DNA from: Cryptosporangium aurantiacum
GTDB taxonomy: Bacteria > Actinomycetota > Actinomycetes > Mycobacteriales > Cryptosporangiaceae
Assembly: GCF_900143005.1 (NCBI RefSeq)
Contig: NZ_FRCS01000033.1
Location: forward strand, 1-55,509
DNA: 55,509 nucleotides
Direction: 5' to 3'
Shown here: positions 19,248 through 26,173 of the stretch, piece by piece
Numbering within the stretch: the first letter of the stretch is position 1
Layout of the letters: each line of letters opens with the position of its first letter
Program-made: the position numbers and the translations under genes
Notes under the pieces: model-generated
Database searches by the model: none
What the model saw: only the letters and a program-made list of their open reading frames with translations
What the model was told of the DNA's origin: nothing

Positions 19248-19464
19248 AGAGGTGCTCCGCAGCTCAGGGTTGAGCCGGGCAGCAGCAGAAAGCCGCCCGG
19301 CAGGACGCCGAGACGGCGGGCAGAAGGGGAAAGACCGCTCGTTGCGCCGCCGTCAGCGGCGGGTGCGGAGCCTCATCGACGCCATGCCTCTGTACATGGC
19401 CACGACGGTACCTCAGCCGCACCGGCAGCGACCACTGGTTTACAGGCGCGCGCGGCTCTGTCAC
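19248..19464 (-). promoter_or_regulatory. Leader with alternative hairpins and candidate promoter of the ABC-F gene
   Basis: Reading the minus strand: a GTGACA -35 (19459-19464) and TAAACC -10 (19437-19442) with 16 bases between; the leader ORF (19397-19353); hairpin A, CCGCCG/CGGCGG (19357-19362 with 19347-19352) spanning the leader stop; hairpin B, GACGGCGG/CCGCCGTC (19347-19354 with 19312-19319), which competes with A; hairpin C, GCCGGGC/GCCCGGC (19295-19301 with 19274-19280); and a short hairpin 19262-19275 next to the Shine-Dalgarno at 19255-19258. This is the architecture of drug-induced attenuation. Confidence 0.6.
19353..19397 (-). CDS. Leader peptide with MRLR motif upstream of the ABC-F gene
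   Basis: ATG 19397 to TGA 19353 encodes MYRGMASMRLRTRR (14 residues). The Met-Arg-Leu-Arg core is the sequence that causes macrolide-dependent ribosome arrest in the ErmD leader. Three in-frame ATGs are possible; the one at 19376 (MRLRTRR) has AGAGG ten bases upstream, while the first lacks a Shine-Dalgarno but could be a near-leaderless start. The stop codon lies in the loop of hairpin A. Too short to be proven by sequence alone; the motif and position are the evidence. Confidence 0.6.
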   Translation of the reverse strand: MYRGMASMRLRTRR

Positions 19465-19526
19465 CATGACCGACCGATGGCTACTTCCTTCGCACCGGGA
19501 ACGGAGGTTGCTCCGCTGGTCCGCGC

Positions 19527-20801
19527 ATGAGCGCACCCAGCGCGGAGCACTCCGCGACCCTCTCCCCGGAACACGCCCACGCGCTGGCGATCGGCCTGCG
19601 GTACGGCGTCCCGGAGTCCCTCGTCACTGCCGTACGGTCCGCCCGCGACGGGCGCGGCGCGTGCCGCGCCGCGGCGGTCGACGTCCGGTTCGACCTTCGA
19701 ACGGTTCGACACGCATTCGGGCGCGAGATCCGCGACCACCTGTGCGACGACCTGCATCATCTCGCTCCGGACGCGCTGCGTCGTCACCTCCCCCGCCAGG
19801 TCCACGGGGCCGGGTGTCTGCGGGCCGGGCTCGTCGTCGCGCTCGCCGACTACGGTCCGACGACGCTCGTCGCGCTCACACCGCCGGAAGCGCTGGCGGC
19901 CGGCGAACGCATCCAGCTGGCGCTGCGCCCGCACGCCGATCCGCGCTACCGCCTGGACCGGCACCGACACCACTGGGACACCCGGGGTGCGGCACCTGCC
20001 GCGCGGCACGACCCGGACGACATCACTCGCCTCCAGGACGCCGGTGACGTACGGGCCGCGTGGACCGCGGCCGGCATCGCGATCGACGGACCGGAGGCGG
20101 CGCTCGACCGGCTCGCCGCCGTGCCGGTGAACCTGCCGGCCCTCCGCTCCGAGGCCCGGCGCTGCCACCCCGGCGCCGACACGGTCGTGTTCCTGCCCGG
20201 CCGCCGCCTCGCGGTTGTGCTGTCCGGCCTGGACGGCCCGACGGTCACCGCGATCGTCCTGCCCACGGGGCGCGCGGCTGGGCTGCCGGTGTTGCCGGAG
20301 GCGGCGTGGGCGCGGCCGGTCGCGGACGAGTTGGTGCGGCTCGGGTACCTGCGGCGCGACGCCGAAACGGCCGTCCCGACGCGACTCCGCGTGTCCTGCG
20401 GTGGCCGCGCTCATAGCGTCCGCCTGGAAAACGGTCAGTGGCAGGCGGCGGATCACACGCCGGAGCAGATCGCGCGCGAACGCGCGCTGGCCCGGCTCGG
20501 CGGGCCGCTCGGCGGCTGCCTCCGGGTGATCGAGGAGCGTGCCGCCGACGTCGAGACGGCCCGCGACGTCGACCGCTACCTGCAGCACGGCCGGGTCACC
20601 GACGCGCAGGCGGTGGTCACCGCGCGGCTGGGTGCGGCGGTGACCGTCGAGTCGCTCGCGCCGGAGCCGTTCGCCCGGCTGCGTGAGGCGACCCTCCGCT
20701 ACCGGCTGCACCTGGCGGGCCTGCCACCGCTCGTTCCCGCACCACCGCACACCATCCGCCCGCCTCGAAAGGGGGCCCGACACCACCAGGTGATCCGATG
20801 A
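19527..20801 (+). CDS. Unknown protein, first gene of a MoxR/HExxH-VWA trio
   Basis: 424 residues, soluble, rich in Ala, Arg and Leu. I recognise no domain. Visible pieces: LSPEHAHALAIGLRYGVPES at the start, a repeated alpha/beta pattern in the middle (GADTVVFLPGRRLAVVLSGL then GPTVTAIVLPTG), LGYLRRDAETAVPTRLRV, and a helical C-terminal third (IEERAADVETARDVDRYLQH, LREATLRYRLHLAGLPPL). Its ATGA overlap with the AAA+ gene shows coupling, so it is likely an adaptor, substrate or target-recognition partner. ATG 19527 lacks a near Shine-Dalgarno. The gene is divergent from the ABC-F leader and shares its intergenic region. Confidence 0.7.
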   Translation: MSAPSAEHSATLSPEHAHALAIGLRYGVPESLVTAVRSARDGRGACRAAAVDVRFDLRTVRHAFGREIRDHLCDDLHHLAPDALRRHLPRQVHGAGCLRAGLVVALADYGPTTLVALTPPEALAAGERIQLALRPHADPRYRLDRHRHHWDTRGAAPAARHDPDDITRLQDAGDVRAAWTAAGIAIDGPEAALDRLAAVPVNLPALRSEARRCHPGADTVVFLPGRRLAVVLSGLDGPTVTAIVLPTGRAAGLPVLPEAAWARPVADELVRLGYLRRDAETAVPTRLRVSCGGRAHSVRLENGQWQAADHTPEQIARERALARLGGPLGGCLRVIEERAADVETARDVDRYLQHGRVTDAQAVVTARLGAAVTVESLAPEPFARLREATLRYRLHLAGLPPLVPAPPHTIRPPRKGARHHQVIR

Positions 20802-21964
20802 CATTGCAGCTCGCCGACCGCCTCCTCGACCTCACCCGCGCCCGGACGACGGTCCCGGACCGGGATCCCGCGCTCGAAGCGCTCGCCCTCGCCGTCGCCG
20901 CGAACCTCCCGGTGTTGCTGTGGGGGCAGCCGGGGATCGGTAAGTCCAGCACGATCGAACAGTTGGCCGGCGACTTCGGCGTCGGGCTGGAGACCGTGAT
21001 CGCCAGCGTGCACGAGCCGTCGGACTTCTCCGGGCTCCCGATCGTCGGGCCCGACCCGGCCCGCAACGGCGTCCCGATGGCACCGCCGGACTGGGCCGTC
21101 CGCCTGCACCGCACCGGCAGCGGCCTGCTCTTCCTCGACGAGTTGTCCTCGGCGCCGCCCGCGGTCCAGGCCGCGTTGCTGCGTGTGGTGCTGGAGCGGC
21201 GGGTGGGCAGCCTGGCGCTGCCGCCCGGGGTGCGGATCGTCGCGGCCGCGAACCCACCGGACACCGCGGCGGGCGGGTGGCAGCTGGCCGCGCCGCTGGC
21301 CAACCGGTTCGTCCACCTGAGCTGGCAGCACGACCCGCGGATCGTCGTGCGCGGGCTCGGCGGCGAATGGCCACGCCTGCGGCCACCGACGCTGCGGGCG
21401 GACGCTTTCGAGGCGGCTGTCCGGCGCGCGAGGGCCGTGGTCTGCGGGTTCCTCACCGCGCGGCCCGACTACGCCCACCGGTTGCCGACCCGCACCGAGG
21501 CGCGGGGTGGCGCGTGGCCGTCGCCCCGGACCTGGGACATGGCGCTGCGCCTGATGGCGTTCACGTTCGCCGCCGACGGCGGTCCGCTCGACGACACGCT
21601 CGCGCTCCTGCTGCGGGGGACGCTGGGCGACGGCGCCGGGCTGGAGCTGATGGCCTACCTGGACCGCGCCGACCTGCCCGACCCGGAGGACCTGCTCCGC
21701 GATCCGTCCGGATTCGCACCACCGCACCGGGGCGACCTCGTCAACGCCACGCTCACCGCAACGGTCGAGGCCGTCCGGGGCCGCTGCACGCGGGAACGGT
21801 GGGACGCCGGGTGGGCGGTGCTCGCGCACGTCGCCACGGTCGCACCGGCCGACGCGCTGGTGGTGCCGGCGACCGAGCTGGCCGCGCTCCGCGACCCGGA
21901 CTGGCCGCTGCCCGAGACGCTCGACCGGTTGCAGCCGGTCCTCGACGTCCTGGCGCGGGCGTGA
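20798..21964 (+). CDS. MoxR-type AAA+ ATPase
   Basis: 388 residues. Walker A is GQPGIGKSS (residues 43-51), Walker B GLLFLDELSSAPPAVQAALL (about 108-127), sensor 1 region IVAAANPPDTA (about 148), and an arginine-finger-like PLANRFVHLSW. The segment VHEPSDFSGLPIVGPD after Walker A is a MoxR-like insertion. The C-terminal lid contains a Pro/Trp-rich SPRTWDMALRLMAF. MoxR ATPases remodel or assemble partners containing VWA domains; the next gene encodes such a partner, and the ATGA (20798-20801) and GTGA (21961-21964) overlaps tie all three genes together. Confidence 0.88.
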   Translation: MTLQLADRLLDLTRARTTVPDRDPALEALALAVAANLPVLLWGQPGIGKSSTIEQLAGDFGVGLETVIASVHEPSDFSGLPIVGPDPARNGVPMAPPDWAVRLHRTGSGLLFLDELSSAPPAVQAALLRVVLERRVGSLALPPGVRIVAAANPPDTAAGGWQLAAPLANRFVHLSWQHDPRIVVRGLGGEWPRLRPPTLRADAFEAAVRRARAVVCGFLTARPDYAHRLPTRTEARGGAWPSPRTWDMALRLMAFTFAADGGPLDDTLALLLRGTLGDGAGLELMAYLDRADLPDPEDLLRDPSGFAPPHRGDLVNATLTATVEAVRGRCTRERWDAGWAVLAHVATVAPADALVVPATELAALRDPDWPLPETLDRLQPVLDVLARA

Positions 21965-23256
21965 GCGCGATGGACGAGACGAAGCTGCTCGCCGCCCGCC
22001 ACCGGGCCGCGACCGCACGCCCGTACCTGGCGTCGGCGCTGTACGCGATGGCTGTGGTGGCCGATCCGTCGGTGCACACGATGGCCGTGGACCGGTGGTG
22101 GCGCTGTTACGCCGCGCCCGCGTTCGTCGCCGCGACGCCGATCGAGGAACTGGCGGGGGTGTGGCTCCACGAGGTGTCCCACCTGCTCCGCGACCACCAC
22201 GGCCGGGCCGACCGGCTGGCCGCGAACCCGACGGCCGGGGTCCCGACGGCCGGGGTCCCGACGGCCGGGGTCCCGACGGCTGGGAACCCGACCGCTCGGG
22301 ACCGGCGCGCGGCGGAGGCGCTGCGGCTGAACCTCGCGATGGACTGCGAGATCAACGACGACCTGATCACCGACGACGACTCGGTCGCCGACGACGGCAT
22401 CCGGCTGCCGGACGGGGCGGTGACTCCGCAGCGACTCCGGCTACCGCAGGGGCTGCTGTTCGAGGAGTACGCCGCGCGGCTGCCGCGCACCCTGCTGCAC
22501 GGTCGCCTGGTGTGGACCGAGTGCGGCTCGGGCGCGCACGGCGTCCCGGCGCCGTGGGAGCTCGGGCCGGACGGTGCGGACCCGCTGTCCGGGGCGGCCG
22601 CGGCCGCGGTGCGGCACCGGGTCGCCGAGCAGATCCGCCGCGGCCGGGGCTCGGTGCCGCTGGGCTGGCGGCGGTGGGCGACCGGCGGCGGACCGGCCCG
22701 GGTGGACTGGCGCCGGGTGCTGCGGACCGCGATCGGGGGTGGGCTCCGCCACGTGGGCGGGCAGGCGGACTACAGCTTCCGACGTCCGGGACGGCGGGGT
22801 GCCGCGCTGGCCGGAACCGTGGTGCTGCCCGGGCTGGTCGCGCCCGCACCGGCGGTCGCGATCGTCGTCGACACGTCCGGGTCGGTGAGCGACGAGGAGC
22901 TGGGGCTGGCGCTGGCCGAGACGACCGGGATCATCAAGGCCGCCGGGGCGAGCGGTGGCCGGATCCGGGTCTACAGCTGCGACGCGACGACCCAGACGGC
23001 CCAGAACGTGTGCGCCGCCGAGCAGGTCACGCTGCGCGGTGGTGGCGGCACCGACATGCGGTCCGGGATCCGTCGCGCGCTCGCGGACGCTCCGCGGCCG
23101 GACGTCGTCGTCGTGCTGACCGACGGGCACACGCCGTGGCCGGCGGCTCCTCCGCCGTGCCGGGTCGTCGCCGGGCTGTTCGGGCCGGCGCCGGAGGAAC
23201 GGACCCGCAACCGCCCTCCGGAATGGATCGAGACCGTGTCGATCACCGACGGTTGA
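21961..23256 (+). CDS. HExxH metallopeptidase-like and VWA domain protein (DUF2201 type)
   Basis: 431 residues from GTG 21961 (an ATG at 21970 is an alternative). The N-terminal half is zincin-like: VWLHEVSHLLRDHHGRAD with HEVSH at about residue 70, then a helix AMDCEINDDL that resembles the downstream acidic motif of DUF2201. The C-terminal half is a VWA-like domain with an intact MIDAS: VDTSGSVSDEE (Asp about 304), GGGGTDM (Thr about 361) and VVLTDGH. Together with the MoxR ATPase it should form a chaperone-like or protease complex. Between the halves, residues 91-110 are a four-copy 15-bp repeat (22231-22290) encoding TAGVP units. Targets are unknown. Confidence 0.85.
   Translation: MSAMDETKLLAARHRAATARPYLASALYAMAVVADPSVHTMAVDRWWRCYAAPAFVAATPIEELAGVWLHEVSHLLRDHHGRADRLAANPTAGVPTAGVPTAGVPTAGNPTARDRRAAEALRLNLAMDCEINDDLITDDDSVADDGIRLPDGAVTPQRLRLPQGLLFEEYAARLPRTLLHGRLVWTECGSGAHGVPAPWELGPDGADPLSGAAAAAVRHRVAEQIRRGRGSVPLGWRRWATGGGPARVDWRRVLRTAIGGGLRHVGGQADYSFRRPGRRGAALAGTVVLPGLVAPAPAVAIVVDTSGSVSDEELGLALAETTGIIKAAGASGGRIRVYSCDATTQTAQNVCAAEQVTLRGGGGTDMRSGIRRALADAPRPDVVVVLTDGHTPWPAAPPPCRVVAGLFGPAPEERTRNRPPEWIETVSITDG
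22231..22290 (+). repeat. In-frame 15-bp tandem repeat, four copies
   Basis: ACGGCCGGGGTCCCG at 22231-22245, 22246-22260 and 22261-22275, then a diverged unit at 22276-22290. It encodes TAGVP units in a loop shortly after the HEVSH motif of the DUF2201-type protein. The identity of the first three units at every base implies recent slippage. Confidence 0.9.
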
Positions 23257-23271
23257 CAGCGGCGGGGAGAG

Positions 23272-23889
23272 CTAGCAGTTGTTGCTCTTCGCCCTGGTCG
23301 TGTACTCGCGGTCGTCGGTCGTGATGCCGGACGGGACGCCGTCGAACCAGGTCTCGACCTTCTCCCAGCCCCGGCGCTGCTCGTAGTGCAGGTGCGGCGC
23401 ACCGGAGTTGCCGGTGCTCCCCACCTTCCCGATCTGCTGCCCCTGCTCGACCCGGTCACCCTCGCGGACCAGCGGTGGTTCGAGCAGGTGCAGGTACTGG
23501 GTCTCCCACTTGCCGCCGTGGTCGATCGTCACCCAGTAGCCGCCGCCGCGTCCGCGCGGCCCGTCCGGGTTCTCCGGTGTCCGGCCGCCGAGCGTCCCGT
23601 TGATCCCGGCGGTGCTGACCGTGCCCGCGGCGGACGCGAGGACCGGCCGTCCCCAGGCCTTGCCCTTGGTCGGGAACAGGTCGACGTCGTAGTCGTCGTG
23701 GCCGGGGTAGGTGCCGAGTTGCCAGGTCTCCCCGCAGGCCACCGGCAGCTGGAACGCCGGACGGGGGCCGGGCGGCCGGACGATCGGGACGACGATCACG
23801 GCCGCCGCGATCAGCACGGCGAGTACTCCGAGCCCGACGACGACGCCGACGACACCAACGCGAATTCTGGCGGGCCGAGCGGTCGTCAC
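23272..23889 (-). CDS. Membrane-anchored M23-family peptidase-like protein
   Basis: 205 residues. An N-terminal basic stretch and a long hydrophobic segment (VGVVGVVVGLGVLAVLIAAA, about residues 10-35) make a signal anchor; the rest is extracytoplasmic. The LytM-like core shows HDDYDVDLFPTKG, VLASAAGTVSTAG, GGYWVTIDHGG, LVREGDRVEQGQQIGKVGST and GNSGAPHLHYEQ. The HLH ends the zinc site; the first ligand region has the HxxxxxD spacing of the YAxDF subgroup rather than HxxxD. It would cleave peptidoglycan cross-bridges or act as a pseudo-enzyme regulator. The GTG at 23889 is chosen because it directly precedes the signal anchor; its Shine-Dalgarno is weak. Confidence 0.75.
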   Translation of the reverse strand: MTTARPARIRVGVVGVVVGLGVLAVLIAAAVIVVPIVRPPGPRPAFQLPVACGETWQLGTYPGHDDYDVDLFPTKGKAWGRPVLASAAGTVSTAGINGTLGGRTPENPDGPRGRGGGYWVTIDHGGKWETQYLHLLEPPLVREGDRVEQGQQIGKVGSTGNSGAPHLHYEQRRGWEKVETWFDGVPSGITTDDREYTTRAKSNNC

Positions 23890-24037
23890 GGCCCGAGCAT
23901 CGCAGGCGTCGGCAACGTACCCGGTGTGCCCCCCGGGCGGCGAGGCCGAGCAGCGGCTCCGTTGGCGACGCTCTGTTACCGGCCGGACGCCGTGTCCGTC
24001 GGCGCGGCAAGCGTCCAGATGTTTGCCGCGGGCGACC

Positions 24038-24063
24038 CTGACGTCAACAATTTCCCACGTCAG
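24038..24063. promoter_or_regulatory. Inverted repeat overlapping the Shine-Dalgarno of the membrane protein gene
   Basis: CTGACGT (24038-24044) and ACGTCAG (24057-24063) are separated by 12 bases. The right arm overlaps CAGGAGGT (24061-24068), so binding or folding here would affect translation or transcription of the following gene. The rest of 23890-24072 shows no feature. Confidence 0.35.
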
Positions 24064-24072
24064 GAGGTTTCG

Positions 24073-24567
24073 ATGTCGTTCACGCCGTTCCTCATACCGG
24101 TGCTGCTCGGCCTCATCGTCGGTGCGGTACTGCACTTCTCGATCCGGTCCGGCCAGGAGCGGCGCGCCTGGGGCGACCGCCGGTCGGTCCTGTCCGCCGC
24201 GGATCGCCGGGAGATCCGGCAGTCGCTCCGGCACGGACGCCCGGTGAGCGACCGTGCGCTCGCGGTGCCCGCGATCCGGTTCGGCGAGGAGGTCGCGGCG
24301 TCGAACGGCCGGGCCCGGTTCTGGATCTCTCCCCCGCGGTGGATCTGGATCGCCGGCCGGATCTTCTTTCCGACGCTCGGCGCCCTCGCGCTGGTGATCG
24401 GCCTCGTCGACGGCGACCGGGGCACGGTGGCCAGCGGCGTCGTCCTGCTGGCGCTGACTGTGCTGTACCTGCCGGTCACCGTCCGCTGGACGGTGGCGCG
24501 CCGGGAAGCGAACGAGCGTCAGCTGCGCACCTCGATCGAGGCCAACCGGCTGCTCGCCGCCTCCTGA
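24073..24567 (+). CDS. Small membrane protein, function unknown
   Basis: 164 residues. Three membrane segments: FTPFLIPVLLGLIVGAVLHF at the N-terminus, and two near residues 100-140 (GRIFFPTLGALALVIGLV, VVLLALTVLYLPVTVRWTV). A charged cytoplasmic loop between them contains RREIRQSLRHGRPV. The end is a charged helix. The Shine-Dalgarno CAGGAGGT is close to ideal and fixes ATG 24073. I recognise no family. It is convergent with the hybrid histidine kinase gene, ten bases away. Confidence 0.7.
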   Translation: MSFTPFLIPVLLGLIVGAVLHFSIRSGQERRAWGDRRSVLSAADRREIRQSLRHGRPVSDRALAVPAIRFGEEVAASNGRARFWISPPRWIWIAGRIFFPTLGALALVIGLVDGDRGTVASGVVLLALTVLYLPVTVRWTVARREANERQLRTSIEANRLLAAS

Positions 24568-24577
24568 CGCCCCGGCC

Positions 24578-26173
24578 TCAGCCGGGCGGGGTCGCCAGGC
24601 CCAGCACCCCGTCGATCCGCTCGAGCAGCGCGGCCCTGGTCACCGGCTTCTCGATGAACACGACGCCCTCCGCGACCCCGTCGGCGGTCGCGAGGGCGCG
24701 GGCGTAGCCGGACATGTAGACGACCTGGATCGCGGGACGAACCGCGCGGACCGCCTCGGCGGTCTCCGGCCCGGACATACCCGGCATCGAGACGTCGGTG
24801 AGCAGCACGTCGACGTCGGTGCCGCGTGCCTGCTCCACGGCGTCCTCGCCGGACGTCGCGATCACGACCTGGTAGCCGCCGCGCCGCAGCAGCAGCCCGG
24901 CGAGTTCGCGCAGGTCCGGCTCGTCGTCGACGACCAGGACGCGGTAGCCGGTCCGGCGGCCCGCCCGGTCCACCGGCCGGGCGACGGGGTGGGCGGGCGC
25001 GGCCGGGCGAGCCTTCAGCGCGGGCAGCAGGACCCGGACGGTCGTCCCGACCCCCATCTCGGACGCCAGCCGGACCGTGCCGCCCGCCTGCTGCACGGTG
25101 CCGTGCACGGTCGCGAGGCCGAGCCCGGTGCCCTGCCCTTCGGGCTTGGTCGTGAAGAACGGCTCGAACGCCCGCTCGACGACCTCCGGCGGGATGCCGG
25201 TGCCGGTGTCCCGCACCTCCAGACACAGGTAGACGCCGGGCGACACGCCGGCCGACCGCGCCTCCTCGTCGATCAACCGCACGACCCTCGTGGTGACCGT
25301 GATCGTGCCGCCGTCGGGCAGCGCGTCCCTGGCGTTGATGGTCAGGTTGAACAGGACCTGTTCGAGCGTGCCGCGGTCGGCCAGCACCCGGGCGCCGGGC
25401 GCCGCGAAGTCGGTCCGGAGCGTCACCCGCCCGCCGAGGCTGTGGCTGAGCATGCGGGTGGCCTCGGCAACGACCTCGTCGAGTTCCACGGGTTCGGCGT
25501 GCACGACCTGCCGCTGCCCGAACGCCAGCAGGCCCTGGGTGAGCTGGGCGGCGCGTTGCCCGGCTTCCCGGATCCGGGCCAGGCCCGCGCTCAGCGCCAC
25601 CCGCGCGTCGGGGTCGTCGAGCGACGGCAGCGCCTCGACGTCGTCCTCCAGGACCTCGACCTGGCCGAGCATGATCCCGAGCGTGTTGTTGAAGTCGTGG
25701 GCGATGCCCGCGGCGAGCTGCCCGATGCTCTCCAGGCGGCGCGCCCGGTCCAGCTCGGCCTGCATGCGCTCGCGTTCCCGTTCGGCGGCGACCCGGGCGG
25801 TGATGTCGTGGACCGTGGCCGCGATCAGGATCCCGCCGCCGGTCTCCAGCGCGGCCAGCGAGATCTCGGCCGGGAACTCCGAGCCGTCGCTGCGCCGGGC
25901 GCTCAGCCGGAGGCCGTGGCCCATCGGCCGGGTCCGCGGGTCGTGCAGGTACCGGTCCCGGTAGGCGACGTGGGCGTGCTGGACGGATTCCGGGACGAGC
26001 AGCTCGATCGGGCGGCCGATCAGGGCGTCCGGCGCGTACCCGAACAGGTGATCGGCTTGCCGGTTGGTCATGACGATCGAGCCGGTGCCGTCGACCCCGA
26101 CGATCGCCATCGTCGTCGCGTCCAACAGCCAGCGGAACCGTTCCGCGCTGACCAAACCTGGATCACCGGGCAT
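24578..26173 (-). CDS. Hybrid histidine kinase: PAS, HisKA, HATPase, receiver
   Basis: 531 residues, no membrane segment. PAS domain at about 8-130 (FRWLLDATTMAIVGVDGTG, LFGYAPDALIGRPIELLVPE), a coiled linker, HisKA with GIAHDFNNTLG (His about 158), N-box LFNLTINARDALPDGG, G1 DTGTGIPP and G2 GQGTGLGLATVHG, then a receiver domain at about 405-525 with DDEPDLRELAG and phosphoacceptor Asp in LLTDVSMPGMSG (about 459) and Lys in IEKPV. The HDFNN motif and receiver resemble the NtrB/CckA-like hybrids. Its start overlaps the MASE1 kinase gene by 11 bases, so the two are coupled. No response regulator with an output domain is nearby. Confidence 0.9.
   Translation of the reverse strand: MPGDPGLVSAERFRWLLDATTMAIVGVDGTGSIVMTNRQADHLFGYAPDALIGRPIELLVPESVQHAHVAYRDRYLHDPRTRPMGHGLRLSARRSDGSEFPAEISLAALETGGGILIAATVHDITARVAAERERERMQAELDRARRLESIGQLAAGIAHDFNNTLGIMLGQVEVLEDDVEALPSLDDPDARVALSAGLARIREAGQRAAQLTQGLLAFGQRQVVHAEPVELDEVVAEATRMLSHSLGGRVTLRTDFAAPGARVLADRGTLEQVLFNLTINARDALPDGGTITVTTRVVRLIDEEARSAGVSPGVYLCLEVRDTGTGIPPEVVERAFEPFFTTKPEGQGTGLGLATVHGTVQQAGGTVRLASEMGVGTTVRVLLPALKARPAAPAHPVARPVDRAGRRTGYRVLVVDDEPDLRELAGLLLRRGGYQVVIATSGEDAVEQARGTDVDVLLTDVSMPGMSGPETAEAVRAVRPAIQVVYMSGYARALATADGVAEGVVFIEKPVTRAALLERIDGVLGLATPPG

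Noticed and set aside
19466-20047. Plus-strand frame starting at 19466
   Set aside because: Arg-rich and out of frame with the 424-residue gene; it overlaps the leader promoter and has no motif.
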